A stretch of DNA of 64,000 nucleotides from Inia geoffrensis (GCA_036417435.1 CM070901.1:2826001-2890000), one strand, 5' to 3'; counted from the stretch's first letter, positions 1-11,694 are shown. Numbers and translations are program-made. Notes: a model not told the origin generated them from the letters alone.

Positions 1-1116
1 AATCACATTTTGTATTCTGACTCTGGAAAAAGAATATGTTCCCAGGCATTGATTAAACTATTTTATGGAATTTTCTGCTCACATTTAAAATAGAATTATT
101 TTCCTTAGAAGTATGAGTCAAATTCTCATGCTATCTAAGAAAACCAACCTACAGAGTGTTTGCTTGTCCAGTCTCACCTTAAGATATGGCCCAATGAAGA
201 TGGGTGGGACCACGGAGGAAAATTCTCACACCCATGAAATGGTCTCCTTTTGAACGTTTATGCACATGGATAGAATATCATAAGATGCAGGGTTCTGGCT
301 GTGGTTGTCGTTTCCAAACATGAAGGAAACGATGTAACTTTTTAAATGCCTTTCTTTTTTCCTAAGCAAAAAATGCAAGTAAGACACTATTTCAGGTGCC
401 AGCTAGACTTACAGTTTCATCTGTCCTTTGGGGCTTGGCTTTCAGCTGCGTGTGCTCAGTGTGGCCCTGGCTGGGCTGACAAGGCATCACCAGGCTCTCC
501 AGTCCATTTCTCACAGTAACTATTTCAGGTGTCTCTTCTCTCCTCACTCCAACGTTTCTCTTTATATACATCTCACTCTCACAGTCTCCAGGGTCTCAGA
601 GGCTTGTCCATTCTCAGGCTGATCCTTTTCCTGTGTTCCTTTCCAGCTTTAAGGACTTTGCTCCATCACTGACATGTGCTTTATTTACAACCTTTCCTAT
701 TTCAATCAACTGGCTCTTTTCCTTTTCCCTTCAAGTATCCAAAGCAAAAAGAAAATAAAACTTGCCTTTGGAAAAGAAAATCTTGGGTACTATCATCCCT
801 TTTAGGTCCCATGTTATAAAGAGTTGCTAGGACCATCTGCCTATGTCTGGTTTGTGACCCCGGCTGAAAGTCTTATGATTAGGTGGGGCCATGTGATGAC
901 AGTCACGTGGATCAGGAGTTGTGAGTGGAAGGGACATATGTCACTTCTGAGCCAGAATACACAGTTGTCCAAGCAAGACTGCCCAGAACCCACTTTCCAT
1001 CTGCTGATACCTGTCAATACTTGAGAGAGTGGATGTTCCATCAACTCGGGACCCAAAGTGAGGAGCCGTGGAGCAGGATGCCAGCCAAAGGACAGGTGGT
1101 GGGTGAAAACTTTGGT
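1..1116. other. No gene recognised; unassigned mammalian DNA
   Basis: This stretch holds only short open frames with no recognisable domain, low-complexity pyrimidine patches and no clear repeat that I can name. I see no convincing exon with splice sites and no RNA gene. Confidence 0.5.
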
Positions 1117-1388
1117 TAATCCATTAAGGTTTTTTTAAAAAAATATTTATTTTTGTTTTTGGCTGCGTTGGGTCTTAGTTGCGGCACGTGGGATCTTTCG
1201 TTGTGGTGCGCAGGCTTCTTTCTAGTTGCAGCTCGGGGGCTTCAGTAGTTGTGGCACGTGGACTTAGTTGCCCCGCCGCATGTGGGATCTTTAGTTCCTC
1301 GACCAGGGTTAGAACCTGTGTCCCCTGCATTGGAAGGCAGATTTTTAACCACTGGACCACCAGGGAAGTCCCTAACCCATTAAGGTTT
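1117..1388 (-). mobile_element. CHR-type tRNA-derived SINE with target-site duplication
   Basis: Reading the minus strand, the element begins with the GGGACTTCCCTGGTGG-type head (reverse complement at 1356-1371) and ends in an A-rich tail (T/A-rich 1131-1155). Near-identical direct repeats TAATCCATTAAGGTTT (1117-1132) and TAACCCATTAAGGTTT (1373-1388) flank it, differing at one base, as expected of L1-mobilised SINE insertion. This longer internal region resembles the CHR/CHRL group of cetaceans and hippos. The subfamily is not resolved. Confidence 0.85.
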
Positions 1389-1785
1389 GAAGGCTATTTG
1401 TTACCGTGGCTTATTCTGATGGCTACACTTACTGTTCTGTTTTTTGTTTTGTTTTGTTTTGTTCTTAGTTTATTTAATTCCTACTCTCTTAAATGGAAGG
1501 TGTTTTAGTCGCTACCACCATTTTCTGACTACCCTGCCACTTCTGAGGGTAAATACGGTTTTATTCACGTTGAAAATTGCAGTCACGGTCTGTTGTTCCT
1601 GCCTTTATTTGGTACTGTTTCACCTTCCGTTGCATCTCCCACCACTGATCGTGGCTTCCGTCCTGAAGTCCCCACAGCTTCCATTGCTTCCAACTTCTCT
1701 GCCTCTCCTACCTCCTCTAAGACTCTCCCCTGTGTTGCTTTTTCTGCTGCTGCCCAAGGCTCAGTCCTAAAGAGAGTATGATGAC

Positions 1786-1995
1786 AAAAAAGCCAGATCA
1801 TAGAATGAGATGACCTAGGTTTAAATTTCAGCTTGAACACTTATCTGCCCTGTGACCTTGAGAAAGTCACTTAACCCCTTGAAGTCTCAATTTCTATTTC
1901 AGAGATAGTACAGAGGCACTGTCATCAGGATTAGCACTATAATGAATGGACAAGGCCTAGCTCATAGTTAGAACTAAATAATGATGATGTTTATG
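1786..1995 (+). repeat. MIR SINE fossil
   Basis: The order of diagnostic pieces matches a mammalian-wide MIR: a 'gacctaggtttaaatttcag' head, then 'ctgtgaccttgagaaagtca' and 'cttaacccctt', then a decayed 'tcagtttcctcat'-like part and a terminal 'agttagaactaaata'. It is strongly diverged, with no TSD visible. Confidence 0.75.
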
Positions 1996-2649
1996 CAATT
2001 CAAATGTCCCTCATCATTCCAATTTTCAGAGTGTAATATTTTTCTTTACACGGGGGAGCTGCGTTATACAATTTTGAAGAGCAGCCCTCATACTGCATTC
2101 TAAATACTGGCTCTCTCTGAAGTGCAAGGCCTATGTGGATGCTGCCTTTAGAGCTGTGCTACCGTAGCGCACCATTTTCAAAGTCTAAAATGGCAGGACA
2201 TCCGATCTCTTACTTTCCCCTTCTCATATAATTTCTGGGAATTCTCGCTACATCCGTGTATGTAATGTTACACAAATTCACGATAGCCGTAATTCTTATA
2301 GCCTAAACAATTACAGCCACAGGGTCCTGCAGACACTTCAGCACCATCTGATAACTGGTTACTCCAGGCTGAGGTTGCCTGGTGTACACCTGTATCATCC
2401 CACCCAAGGAAAGCCAAGACACACTGGGAGGTTTAACCTATTCCTCCAGAAGGCTTGGGGATGACTGAAGTACACATAGAGTAGCAATGGAAGTGGCTCT
2501 AAGAAAAGGCTCGTCCTAGGGCCCAGTGTTCCAAGCCTAGCATTTGGGACTTTCACATAGCTCAGCACCTACAATGGGAAAGAACCGAACTTCTTGGGAC
2601 CCAGAGAAAAAAGTAAGTCCCTGCCTGCTCCATGTCAAGGTCTCTTTCC

Positions 2650-2885
2650 TGCAGAAGAAGGGTTAACAGAGAATGATGAATATGGATTGAGGTCAGATGA
2701 GTCTGAATCCCAGGCCTCCTGCTTATAACTGTGTGACGGTGAGGAAGTCGTGGCAACTCCCTGGACCTCAGTGTCTCCACGACTAAAATGAGGAAATGAT
2801 GTCATCCACATCACGGGGCTGACACGGAGGGTGAGTGAGATAATGCACTTCAAGTACTTGGTATCGTGCCTGCTTGTTATAAGCC
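2650..2885 (+). repeat. MIR SINE fossil
   Basis: It contains 'gagtctgaatcccaggc', 'aactgtgtgacggtgagg', 'cctggacctcagtgtctcc' and 'taaaatgaggaaatgat', in the order of the MIR core and 3' part. It is followed by a degraded tail. It is old, with no TSD visible. Confidence 0.75.
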
Positions 2886-2894
2886 CTCTCTACA

Positions 2895-3065
2895 TATGAG
2901 GTATGACTAACAAGCAGAAGTGAGCGTTTGTGTAGTGCTCGTGCTGTGCCAGGCACGGTGTTAGAACTTCACACATGTTTGACCCTGTGAGGTAAATACC
3001 ATTATTGATAGTATTGCAGGTACAGAGAAGAAGTTAAGTGGCTTTTGCAGGATTAGAGTTGAGAT
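2895..3065 (+). repeat. MIR-related fossil
   Basis: The pieces 'gtgctgtgccaggcacggtg', 'gaccctgtgaggtaaatacc', 'attattgatagtattgcagg' and 'agagaagaagttaagtggct' follow the order of the 'gtgccaggcactgt / ggtaggtactattat / gaggttaagtaact' type of MIR. It sits about 10 bp after another MIR. Confidence 0.7.
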
Positions 3066-3809
3066 TAGAAAACAAACCTCCCTGTTTAGATATCCGCCCT
3101 CTTCCTGAGAATGCAATCACAAAACCCACGAATCCATCCCAAAGTTTAATATAGTTATTCAAAATCACAGTGTATTTGGGGCACAAGCAAATCACCCAGG
3201 TGAAGAGTCCAGGGCTGCTTGTCCAGCCTCTTGCTACCAGAATAAGTAGAAGATACACCTTCCACTTTTCTATCCTTTCCTGTTGGTCTGTAAGCCCGAT
3301 TTCCTGGGGCCTGCCGCTCAGAACACAACACGCACACCTCTCCCCAAACAGTAATTTCCAGAGACACAGAAATACAAGCTCATATTTAAGAAAAGTATCT
3401 CTGCTAAGCAACCCAATATATATTACTAGGCAGAGGATTTGAATTACTAATTCTGAAGGAAGCTTTCCAAACCACTATGCACTTAACTTACAGCTGTCTG
3501 AAGCCACAGTCCGAAGGGACCTCTCCCAGAAAGGAAAATAAATCAACTTGTACCCTAAACTGTAGAAACCTCCTGCAACCCCTATAAAGGCAATGTTGGA
3601 AATATTTTCAGATCTAGTTTCCACTGACCTGCTTCTCCCACCTACTTGAAAATAACAATCCACACTTTCAACATCAAGTATCATCACCATATTGCTGACA
3701 ACTAAAGGGAAAAGGCTTGGCTGAGCCCTTCAACCAGATATTCTGCGTCTCCCGGAATATCTCCATTCGGATGCCTAGCTACCACCTAAGAACCACGGGT
3801 GTAGGGGAG
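3066..3809. other. No gene recognised
   Basis: Unique-looking DNA. The short open frames on both strands show no known domain, no start context worth calling and no repeat match that I can name. Confidence 0.45.
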
Positions 3810-4040
3810 AACAGTGTCACACACTGGCTCCAAGTGCGGCTCTAGAATCATCTAGCTTGTTTTGAATCCCAGCCTTGCCACAGCTCTGTGACCTTGGGCA
3901 ATTTAGATAACCTCCAAGACTGAGTTGCCTCAAGGGCAAAATAGGACCAGTAAGAGAACCCACATCACTGAGCCATGGGAAGGAAATAATGTACGTAAGG
4001 CACAGCAGATGGCGGGGAATATTGCACATGTCTGATAAAA
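3810..4040 (+). repeat. MIR SINE fossil
   Basis: It contains 'gttttgaatcccagccttgc', 'cagctctgtgaccttgggca' and 'atttagataacctcc', the classic MIR core with its downstream part. The end is decayed ('taaggcacagcagatggcgg'). Confidence 0.8.
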
Positions 4041-4143
4041 GGTTTTCTATTTTTTTACCTTATTATTATGCACAAATTAAATTTCTCTCTCATTATTCAC
4101 ATGTAAATTTCTGTTCGGCACAGTGGCACTTTTCTCCTCACCC

Positions 4144-4608
4144 TGAAGCTTTCCTTTTTCTTTATTTTTTTTGTTATCTATTTTATATATAGTAGTGTAT
4201 ATGTCAATCCCAGTCTCCTAATTCATCCCACCAACCCCCTCCTTGGTATCCATACATTTGTTCTCTACATCTGTGTCTCTATTTCTGCTTTGCAAATAAG
4301 ATCATCTGTACCATTTTTCTAGATTCCAATATAATATACAATATTTGATTTTCCCTTTCTGACTTACTTCACTCTGTATGACAGTCTCTAGATTCATCCA
4401 CATCTCTGCAAATGACACAAATTCATTCCTCTTTATGGCTGAGTAATATTCCATTGTATATATGTACCATATCTTCTTTATTCATTCCTCTCTTGATGGA
4501 CATTTAGGTTGCTTCCATGACCTGGCTATTGTAAATAGTGCTGCAGTGAACATTGGGGTGCATGTGTCTTTTTGAATTATGGTTTTCTCTGGGAAAACAT
4601 TGAAGCTT
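4144..4608 (-). mobile_element. 5'-truncated L1 3' fragment with short TSD
   Basis: The minus strand encodes the end of L1 ORF2: 'ggctgagtaatattccattg' at about 4438 is the reverse complement of the part encoding the MEYYSA-type motif. The A-tail lies on the left (T-rich, about 4155-4175). Direct repeats TGAAGCTTTC at about 4144-4153 and about 4599-4608 bracket it. This is an older subfamily than the full-length elements nearby. Confidence 0.8.
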
Positions 4609-4769
4609 TCTTTATTTTCTGTTGTTCATATGTCACTTAACTTCTTTATTGAATGATATGGCATATTAATGAATAAATTGAAGAATTATGAGGAAATGAA
4701 TGTAATCACCAAGTGCTATTTCTATAAAAATTTCTCTCACTATTTCTGCTCAAGACCCCAGCTTGAACT

Positions 4770-5240
4770 TCTACTGTCTAGTGCATAATCACCTCCCTGA
4801 AGCCCCCAAACTGAACACTCAACCTCTAGGCTCCTACCCCTACAATTCATTGTCTAATCAAGTTTTCTAAGACACATTTTCAATCTGTCACCCTACAATG
4901 GCTTTCGATTTCCTTATGTCAGTTTAGTCCACACTGCTCATTTTGGCATTGAAAGATCACCACCAGCAGGCCCCCACCAAATGATCTCTCACTACTACCA
5001 GCCCTGACCCCTCTGTTCCCGAACCTGGGGTCCTCACCCTACCACAGCCCAAGGGCACTGGATGAAACCCTAAAACTTTGTGAAATAGAAATCTATTATA
5101 ATTATGCAGCTCCCTGCACATCATCCTACAATAGCCCCTTTGACTTTAGAATAAGACAATCTCTTCATTGGTATGATTATAGAGTCAACCATGTTTCAAG
5201 TGCTGGGCTGGGCAAAGATGAACAAGATATGGTCCTGGCT
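4770..5240 (+). repeat. Probable L2 LINE fossil (left part)
   Basis: The composition and phrases ('ctacaatggctttcgatttc', 'cattttggcattgaaagatc') resemble the L2 3' region. Similar sequence resumes after the big L1 insertion at about 25271, consistent with one fossil split by the insertion. I could not align it, so the family call is tentative. Confidence 0.35.
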
Positions 5241-5243
5241 CCT

Positions 5244-5260
5244 CAGGGGTTCATAGTCTT
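5244..5260. repeat. Outer L1 target-site duplication, copy 1
   Basis: CAGGGGTTCATAGTCTT occurs here and again, without a mismatch, at 25254-25270. It brackets the outer L1 together with the block nested inside it, so this 20-kb interval is one insertion at the host locus. Confidence 0.93.
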
Positions 5261-5288
5261 TTTTATTTATTTTTTTCATTTTAACATC

Positions 5289-5294
5289 TTTATT
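5289..5294 (-). terminator. Polyadenylation signal of outer L1
   Basis: AATAAA on the minus strand, followed in sense by GATGTTAAAATG and an A-rich tail. It occupies the same place as in the two younger L1s. Confidence 0.7.
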
Positions 5295-5643
5295 GGAGTA
5301 TAATTGCTTTACAAGGGTAGGTTAGTTTCAGCTTCACAACAAAATGAATCAGATATATATACATATGTTCCCGTATCATGTCCCGTTTGCGTCTCCCTCC
5401 CTCCTACTCTCCCTATCCCACCCCTCCAGGCGGTCACAAAGCACCGAGCTGATCTCCCTGTGCTATGCGGCTGCTTCCCACTAGCTATCTACCTTACGTT
5501 TGGTAGGGTATATATGTCCATGCCTCTCTTGCGCTTTGTCACAGTTTACCCTTCCCCCTCCCCATATCCTCAAGTCCATTCTCTAGTAAGTCTGTGTCTT
5601 TATTCCTGTTTCACTGCTAGGTTCTTCATGACAATTTTTCCCC

Positions 5644-5966
5644 TTAAATTCCATATATATGTGTTAGCATACGGTATTTGTCTCTCTCTTTCTGACTTAC
5701 TTCACTCTGTATGACAGACTCTAGGTCTATCCACCTCATTACAAATAGCTCAATTTCGTTTCTTTTTATGGCTGAGTAATATTCCATTGTATATATGTGA
5801 CACATCTTCTTTATCCATTCATCCGATGATGGACACTTAGGTTGTTTCCATCTCCGGGCTATTGTAAATAGAGCTGCAATGAACATTTGGGTACATGATT
5901 CTTTTTGAATTATGGTTTTCTCAGGGTATAAGCCTAGTAGTGGGATTACTGGGTCATATGGTAGTT
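5644..5966 (-). pseudogene. C-terminal end of outer L1 ORF2, cut off by the nested insertion
   Basis: This encodes the last ~107 residues of an ORF2p: [15 protein letters not shown], a [12 protein letters not shown] segment, [17 protein letters not shown], and the terminal [10 protein letters not shown]. The upstream part of the same reading frame is 12.7 kb away at 18658 onwards. The open frame continues leftward in sense into the 3' end of the inserted element, which makes a meaningless chimeric frame reaching 6165. It is a fragment with no separate function. Confidence 0.88.
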
Positions 5967-5982
5967 CTATTTGTAGTTTTTT
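5967..5982. repeat. Inner-block target-site duplication, copy 1
   Basis: CTATTTGTAGTTTTTT here is repeated at 18642-18657. Copy 1 merges into the poly(A) tail (T-run 5977-6001) of the nested L1. The two copies join the broken ORF2 of the outer L1 in register, so the whole 5977-18641 block occupies a single L1 insertion site. Confidence 0.9.
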
Positions 5983-6007
5983 TTTTTTTTTTTTTTTTTT
6001 TAACATC

Positions 6008-6013
6008 TTTATT
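6008..6013 (-). terminator. Polyadenylation signal of left young L1
   Basis: AATAAA in sense, followed by GATGTTA and the 25-nt A-tail. It corresponds to the signal at 46953-46958 in the right L1. Confidence 0.75.
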
Positions 6014-6366
6014 GGGTTAAAATTGCTCCACAGTGGTGTGTCAGTTTCTACTTTATAACAAAGTGAATCAGTTATATATATACAGACGTTCACATATTTC
6101 TTCCCTCTTGCGTCTCCCTCCTTCCTTCTCTCCCTATCCCACCCCTCCAGGCAGTCACAAAGCACCGAGTTGATATCCCTGTGCCAAGCGGTTGCTTCCC
6201 ATTAGCTATCTACCTTATGTTTGTTAGTATATATATGTCCATGCCCCTCCCTCGCCCTCCCATAGCTCACCCCTCCCCCTCCCCATATCCTCAAGTCCGT
6301 TCTCCAGTAGGTCTGTGTCTTTATTCCTGTCTTACCCCTAGGTTCTTCATAACATTTTTTTTTTTC
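6014..6366 (-). other. 3'UTR of left young L1
   Basis: Non-coding sequence after ORF2. In sense it carries a G-rich purine tract (C-rich here at about 6240-6290) of the kind seen in mammalian L1 3'UTRs, then the polyadenylation signal. Confidence 0.75.
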
Positions 6367-9300
6367 TTAAATTCCATATATATGTGTTAGCATACGGTAT
6401 TTGTCTTTGTCTTTCTGACTTACTTCACTCTGTATGACAGGCTCGAGGTCTATCCACCTCATTACAAATAGCTCAATTTCGTTTCTTTTTAACGCTGAGT
6501 AATATTCCATTGTGTATATGTGCCACATCTTCTTTATCCATTCATCTGACGATGGGCACTTAGGTTGTTTCCATCTCCGGGCTATTGTAAATAGAGCTGC
6601 GATGAACATTTTGGTACATGCCTCTTTTTCAATTTTGGTTTTCTCAGGGTATATGCCCAGTAGTGGGATTGCTGGGTCATATGGTAGTTCTATTTGTAGT
6701 TTTTTAAGGAACCTCCAAACTGTTCTCCATAGTGGCTGAACCAATTCACATTCCCACCAGCAGTGCAAGAGGGTTCCCTTTTGTCCACACCCTCTCCAGC
6801 ATTTATTGTTTCTAGATTTTTTGATGATGGCCATTCTAACTGGTGTGAGATGATATCTCATTGTAGTTTTGATTTGCATTTCTCTAATGATTAATGATGT
6901 TGAGCATTCTTTCATGTGTTTGTTGGCAGTCTGCATATCTTCTTTGGAGAAATGTCTATTTAGGTCTTCTGCCCATTTTTGGATTGGGTTGTTTGTTTTT
7001 CTGTTATTGAGCTGCATAAGCTGCTTGTAAATTTTGGAGATTAATCCTTTGTCAGTTGCTTCATTTGCAAATATTTTCTCCCATTCTGAGGGTTGTCTTT
7101 TGGTCTTGTTTATGGTTTCCTTTGCTGTGCAAAAGCTTTGAAGTTTCATTAGGTCCCATTTGTTTATTTTTGTTTTTATTTCCATTGCTCTAGGAGGTGG
7201 GTCAAAAAGGATCTTGCTGTGATTTAGGTCATAGAGTGTTCTGCCTGTGTTTTCCTCTAAAAGTTTGATAGTTTCTGGCCTTACATTTAGGTCTTTAATC
7301 CATTTTGAGCTTATTTTTGTGTATGGTGTTAGGGAGTGATCTAAGCTCATACTTTTACATGTAGCTGTCCAGTTTTCCCAGCACCACTTATTGAAGAGGC
7401 TGTCCTTTCTCCACTGTATATTCCTGCCACCATTATCAAAGATAAGGTGTCCATATGTGCGTGGGTTTACCTCTGGGCTTTCTATTCTGTTCCATTGATC
7501 TATCGTTCTGTTTTTGTGCCAGTACCATACTGTCTTGATTACTGTAGCTTTGTAGTATAGTCTGAAGTCAGGGAGCCTGATTCCTCCAGCTCCGTTTTTC
7601 GCTCTCAAGATTGCTTTAGCTATTCGGGGTCTTTTGTGTTTCCATACAAATTGTGAAATTTTTTGTTCCAGTTCTGTGAAAAATGCCAGTGGCAGTTTGA
7701 TAGGGATTGCATTGAATCTATAGATTGCTTTGGGTAGTAGAGTCATTTTCACAATGTTGATTCTTCCAATCCAAGAACATGGTATATCCCTCCATCTATT
7801 TGTATCGTCTTTAATTTCTTTCATCAGTGTCTTATAATTTTCTGCATACAGGTCTTTTGTCTCCCTAGGTAGGTTTATTCCTAGGTATTTTATTCTTTTT
7901 GTTGCAATGGTAAATGGCAGTGTTTTCTTGATTTCACTTTCAGATTTTTCATCACTAGTATATAGGAATGCCAGAGATTTCTGTGCATTAATTTTGTATC
8001 CTGCTACTTTACCAAATTCATTGATTATCTCTAGTAGTTTTCTGGTAGCATCTTTAGGATTCTCTATGTATAGTATCATGTCATCTGCAAACAGTGACAG
8101 CTTTACTTCTTCTTTTCCGATTTGGATTCCTCTTATTTCCTTTTCTTCTCTGATTGCTGTGGCTAAAACTTCCAAAACGATGTTGAATAAGAGTGGTGAG
8201 AGTGGGCAACCTTGTCTTGTTCCTGATCTTAGTGGAAATGCTTTCAGTTTTTCACCATTGAGGATGATGTTGGCTGTGGGTTTGTCATATATGGCCTTTA
8301 TTATGTTGAGGAAAGGTCCCTCTATGTCTACTTTCTGTAGGGTTTTTATCATAAATGGGTGTTGAATTTTGTCAAAAGCTTTCTCTGCATCTATTGAGAT
8401 GATCATATGGTTTTTCTCCTTCAATTTGTTAATATGGTTTATCACATTGATAGATTTGCGTATATTGAAGAATCCTTGCATCCCTGGAATAAACCCCACT
8501 TGATCATGGTGTATGATCCTCTTAATGTGCTGTTGGATTCTGTTTGCTAGTATTTTGTTGAGGATTTTTGCATCTATGTTCATCAGTGATATTGGCCTGT
8601 AGTTTTCTTTCTTTGTGACATCCTTGTCTGGTTTTGGTATCAAGGTGATGGTGGCCTCGTAGAAGGAATTGGGGAGTGTTCCTCCCTCTGCTATGTTTTG
8701 GAAGAGTTTGAGAAGGATAGGTGTTAGCTCTTCTCTAAATGCTTGATAGAATTCGGCTGTGAAGCCATCTGGTCCTGGGATTTTGTTTGTTGGAAGATTT
8801 TTAATCACAGTTTCAATTTCAGCGTTTGTGATTGGTCTGTTCATATTTTCTATTTCTTCCTGATTCAGTCTTGGTAGTTTGTGCATTTCTAAGAATTTGT
8901 CCATTTCTTCCAGATTGTCCATTTTATTGGCATAGAGTTGCTTGTAGTAATCTCTCATGATCATTTTTATTTCTGCAGTGTCAGTTGTTACTTCTCCTTT
9001 TTCATTTCTAATTCTATTGATTTGAGTCTTCTCCCTTTTTTTCTTGATGAGTCTGGCTAATGGTTTATCTATTTTGTTTATCTTCTCAAAGAACCAACTT
9101 TTAGTTTTATTGATCTTTGCTATTGTTTCCTTCATTTCTTTTTCATTTATTTCTGATCTGATTTTTATAATTTCTTTCCTTCTATTAAATTTGGGGGTTT
9201 TTTGTTCTTCTTTCTCTAATTGCTTTAGGTGTAAGGTTAGGTTGTTTATTCGAGATGTTTCCTGCTTCTTAAGGTGGGCTTGTATTGCTATAAACTTTCC

Positions 9301-10185
9301 TCTTAGAACTGCTTTTGCAGCATCCCATAGGTTTTGGGTCCTTGTGTCTCCATTGTCATTTGTTTCTAGGTATTTTTTCATTTCCTCTTTGATTTCTTCA
9401 GTGATCACTTCATTATTGAGTAATGTATTGTTTAGCCTCCATGTGTTTGTATTTTTTACAGATCTTCTCCTGTAATTGATATCTAGTCTCATGGCATTGT
9501 GGTCGGAAAAGATACTTGATACAATTTCAATTTTCTTAAATTTACCAAGGCTTGATTTGTGACCCAAGATATGATCTATCCTGGAGAATGTTCCATGAGC
9601 ACTTGAGAAAAATGTGTATTCTGTTGTTTTTGGATGGAGTGTCCTATAGATATCAATTAAGTCCATCTTGTTTAGTGTATCATTTAAAGCTTGTGTTTCC
9701 TTATTTATTTTCATTTTGGATGATCTGTCCATTGGTGAAAGTGGGGTGTTGAAGTCCCCTACTATGAGTGTATTACCGTCGATTTCCCCTTTTATGGCTG
9801 TTAGTTTTTGCCTTATGTATTGAGGTGCTCCTGTGTTAGGTGCATAAATATTTACAATTGTTCTATCTTCTTCTTGGATCGATCCCTTAATCATTATGTA
9901 GTGTCCTTCTTTGTCTCTTGTAATGGTCTTTATTTTAAAGTCTATTTTGTCTGATATGAGAATTGCTACTCCAGCTTTCTTTTGATTTCCATTTGCATGG
10001 AATATCTTTTTCCATCCCCTTACTTTCAGTCTGTATGTGTCTCTAGGTCTGAAGTGGGTCTCTTGTAGACAGCATATATATGGGTCTTGTTTTTGTATCC
10101 ATTCAGCCAATCTGTGTCTTTTGGTGGGAGCATTTAGTCCATTTACATTTAAGGTAATTATCGATATGCATGTTCCTATTCCCAT
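6367..10185 (-). CDS. LINE-1 ORF2p: endonuclease and reverse transcriptase, intact reading frame
   Basis: An uninterrupted 1272-codon ORF2 (human L1 has 1275) encoding the protein that nicks target DNA and reverse-transcribes L1 RNA. The N-terminal APE-like endonuclease keeps the expected residues: NVNGLN near 13-18, QETH with Glu42, GDFNTPLS near 143, FSRIDHI near 204 and SDHNAM near 228. The reverse transcriptase has [24 protein letters not shown] and the catalytic FADD near residue 700. The C-terminal cysteine cluster CWRGCGQ...LHCWWEC is near 1130-1147. It starts at ATG 10185, 58 bp after ORF1, the normal L1 spacing. Its partner ORF1 has a frameshift. I cannot tell from sequence whether it is expressed or active. 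Confidence 0.95.
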   Translation of the reverse strand: MGIGTCISIITLNVNGLNAPTKRHRLAEWIQKQDPYICCLQETHFRPRDTYRLKVRGWKKIFHANGNQKKAGVAILISDKIDFKIKTITRDKEGHYIMIKGSIQEEDRTIVNIYAPNTGAPQYIRQKLTAIKGEIDGNTLIVGDFNTPLSPMDRSSKMKINKETQALNDTLNKMDLIDIYRTLHPKTTEYTFFSSAHGTFSRIDHILGHKSSLGKFKKIEIVSSIFSDHNAMRLDINYRRRSVKNTNTWRLNNTLLNNEVITEEIKEEMKKYLETNDNGDTRTQNLWDAAKAVLRGKFIAIQAHLKKQETSRINNLTLHLKQLEKEEQKTPKFNRRKEIIKIRSEINEKEMKETIAKINKTKSWFFEKINKIDKPLARLIKKKREKTQINRIRNEKGEVTTDTAEIKMIMRDYYKQLYANKMDNLEEMDKFLEMHKLPRLNQEEIENMNRPITNAEIETVIKNLPTNKIPGPDGFTAEFYQAFREELTPILLKLFQNIAEGGTLPNSFYEATITLIPKPDKDVTKKENYRPISLMNIDAKILNKILANRIQQHIKRIIHHDQVGFIPGMQGFFNIRKSINVINHINKLKEKNHMIISIDAEKAFDKIQHPFMIKTLQKVDIEGPFLNIIKAIYDKPTANIILNGEKLKAFPLRSGTRQGCPLSPLLFNIVLEVLATAIREEKEIRGIQIGKEEVKLSLFADDMILYIENPKDATRKLLEIINEFGKVAGYKINAQKSLAFLYTSDEKSESEIKKTLPFTIATKRIKYLGINLPRETKDLYAENYKTLMKEIKDDTNRWRDIPCSWIGRINIVKMTLLPKAIYRFNAIPIKLPLAFFTELEQKISQFVWKHKRPRIAKAILRAKNGAGGIRLPDFRLYYKATVIKTVWYWHKNRTIDQWNRIESPEVNPRTYGHLIFDNGGRNIQWRKDSLFNKWCWENWTATCKSMSLDHSLTPYTKISSKWIKDLNVRPETIKLLEENTGRTLYDLNHSKILFDPPPRAMEIKTKINKWDLMKLQSFCTAKETINKTKRQPSEWEKIFANEATDKGLISKIYKQLMQLNNRKTNNPIQKWAEDLNRHFSKEDMQTANKHMKECSTSLIIREMQIKTTMRYHLTPVRMAIIKKSRNNKCWRGCGQKGTLLHCWWECELVQPLWRTVWRFLKKLQIELPYDPAIPLLGIYPEKTKIEKEACTKMFIAALFTIARRWKQPKCPSSDEWIKKMWHIYTMEYYSALKRNEIELFVMRWIDLEPVIQSEVSQKDKDKYRMLTHIYGI

Positions 10186-10243
10186 TTTCTAAATTGTTTT
10201 GGGTTCGTTGTTATAGGTCCTTTCCTCCTCTTGTGTTTCTTGT

Positions 10244-11150
10244 CTAGAGAAGTTCCTTCAGCAGTTGTTGTAAAGCTGGTTTGGTGGTGCTGAACTCTCT
10301 CAGCTTTTGCTTGTCTGTAAAGGTTTTAATTTCTCCATCAAATCTGAATGAGATCTTTGCTGGGTAGAGTAATCGTGGTTGCAGGCTTTTCTCCTTCATC
10401 ACTTTCAGTATGTCCTGCCACTCCCTTCTGGCTTGCAGAGTTTCTGCTGAGAGATCAGCTGTTAGCCTTATGGGGATTCCCTTGTGTGTTATTTGTTTTT
10501 TTTCCCTTGCTGCTTTTAATATGCTTTCTTTGTACTTAATTTTTGAGAGTTTGATTAATATGTGTCTTGGTGTATTTCTCCTTGGGTTTATCCTGTATGG
10601 GACTCTCTCTGCTTCCTGGACTTGGTTAACTATTTCCTTTCCCATATTAGGGAAGTTTTCAACTATAATCTCTTCAAATATTTTCTCAGTCCCTTTCTTT
10701 TTCTCTTCATCCTCTGGAACCCCTATAATTCGAATGTTGGTGCGTTTAATGTTGTCCCAGAGGTCTCTGAGACTGTCCTCAGTTCTTTTCATTCTTTTTT
10801 TCTTTATTCTGCTCTGCAGTAGTTATTTCCACTATTTTATCTTCCAGGTCACTTATCCGTTCTTCTGCCTCAGTTATTCTGCTATTGATCCCATCTAGTG
10901 TATTTTTCATTTCCGTTATTGTGTTGTTCATCTCTGTTTGTTTGTTCTTTAGTTCTTCTAGATCTTTGTTAAACATTTCTTGCATCTTCTCCATCCCTGC
11001 CTCCATTCTATTTCCGAGATTCTGGATCATCTTTACTATCATTATTCTGAATTCTTTTTCAGGTAGACTGCCTATTACTTCTTCATTTGTTAGGTCTGGT
11101 GCATTTTTATCTTGCTCCTTCATCTGCTGTGTGTTTTTCTGTCTTCTCAT
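10244..11150 (-). pseudogene. LINE-1 ORF1p gene with a single +1 frameshift
   Basis: ORF1 encodes the RNA-binding trimeric chaperone of the L1 particle. Here the frame breaks once. A T7 run at about 10795-10801 (A7 in sense) replaces the T6 of the right copy, giving a 123-residue N-terminal piece ending shortly after EQNKEK and a separate open frame from 10792 to 10244. Outside the extra base, the encoded residues match the intact 301-residue ORF1 at 41818-42723. The coiled-coil region (N-terminal half), the RRM-like part and the C-terminal domain with QARREW and LLYPAKISFRF are all present. The slip is either a recent mutation or a homopolymer sequencing error. Confidence 0.9.
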
Positions 11151-11694
11151 TTTGCCTATCTTACTGTGTTTGGGGTCTCCTTTTTTTTTTTGCAGGCTGC
11201 AGGTTCGTAGTTCCCGTTGTTTTTGATGTCTGTCTCCAGTGGCTAAGGTTGGTCTAGTGGGTTGTGTATGCTTCCTGGTGGAGGGGACTAGTGCTTGTGT
11301 TCTGGTGGATGAGGCTGGATCTTATCTCTCTGGTGGGCAGGTCCACGTCTGGTGGTGTGTTTTGGGGTGTCTCTGGACTTATTATGATTTTAGGCAGCCT
11401 CTCTGTTAATGGGTGGGGTTGTGTTTCTGTTTTGCTAGTTGTTTGGCATAGGTTGTCCAGCACTGTAGCTTGCTGGCCGTTGAGTGAAGCTGGGTGCTGG
11501 TGTTAAGGTGGAGATCCCTGGGAGATTTTCGCCGTTTGATATTATGTGGTGCTGGGAAATCTCTTGTGGACCAGTGTCCTGAAGTTGGCTCTCCCCCCTC
11601 AGAGGCAGAGTCCTGATTCCTGGCAGGAGCAGCAAGAACCTTTCATCCACACAGCTCAGATTAAAAGGGAGAGAAAGTAGAGTAAATTAGTAGA

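Noticed and set aside
5644..6165. 173-codon apparent protein joining ORF2 C-terminus to a new N-terminus
   Set aside because: The first part is read from the 3' end and A-tail of the nested L1. It is a chance chimera across the insertion point.
7907..8365. 152-codon plus-strand open frame
   Set aside because: It is a shadow opposite L1 ORF2; the same frame appears in fragments opposite ORF2 of the other L1 copies.
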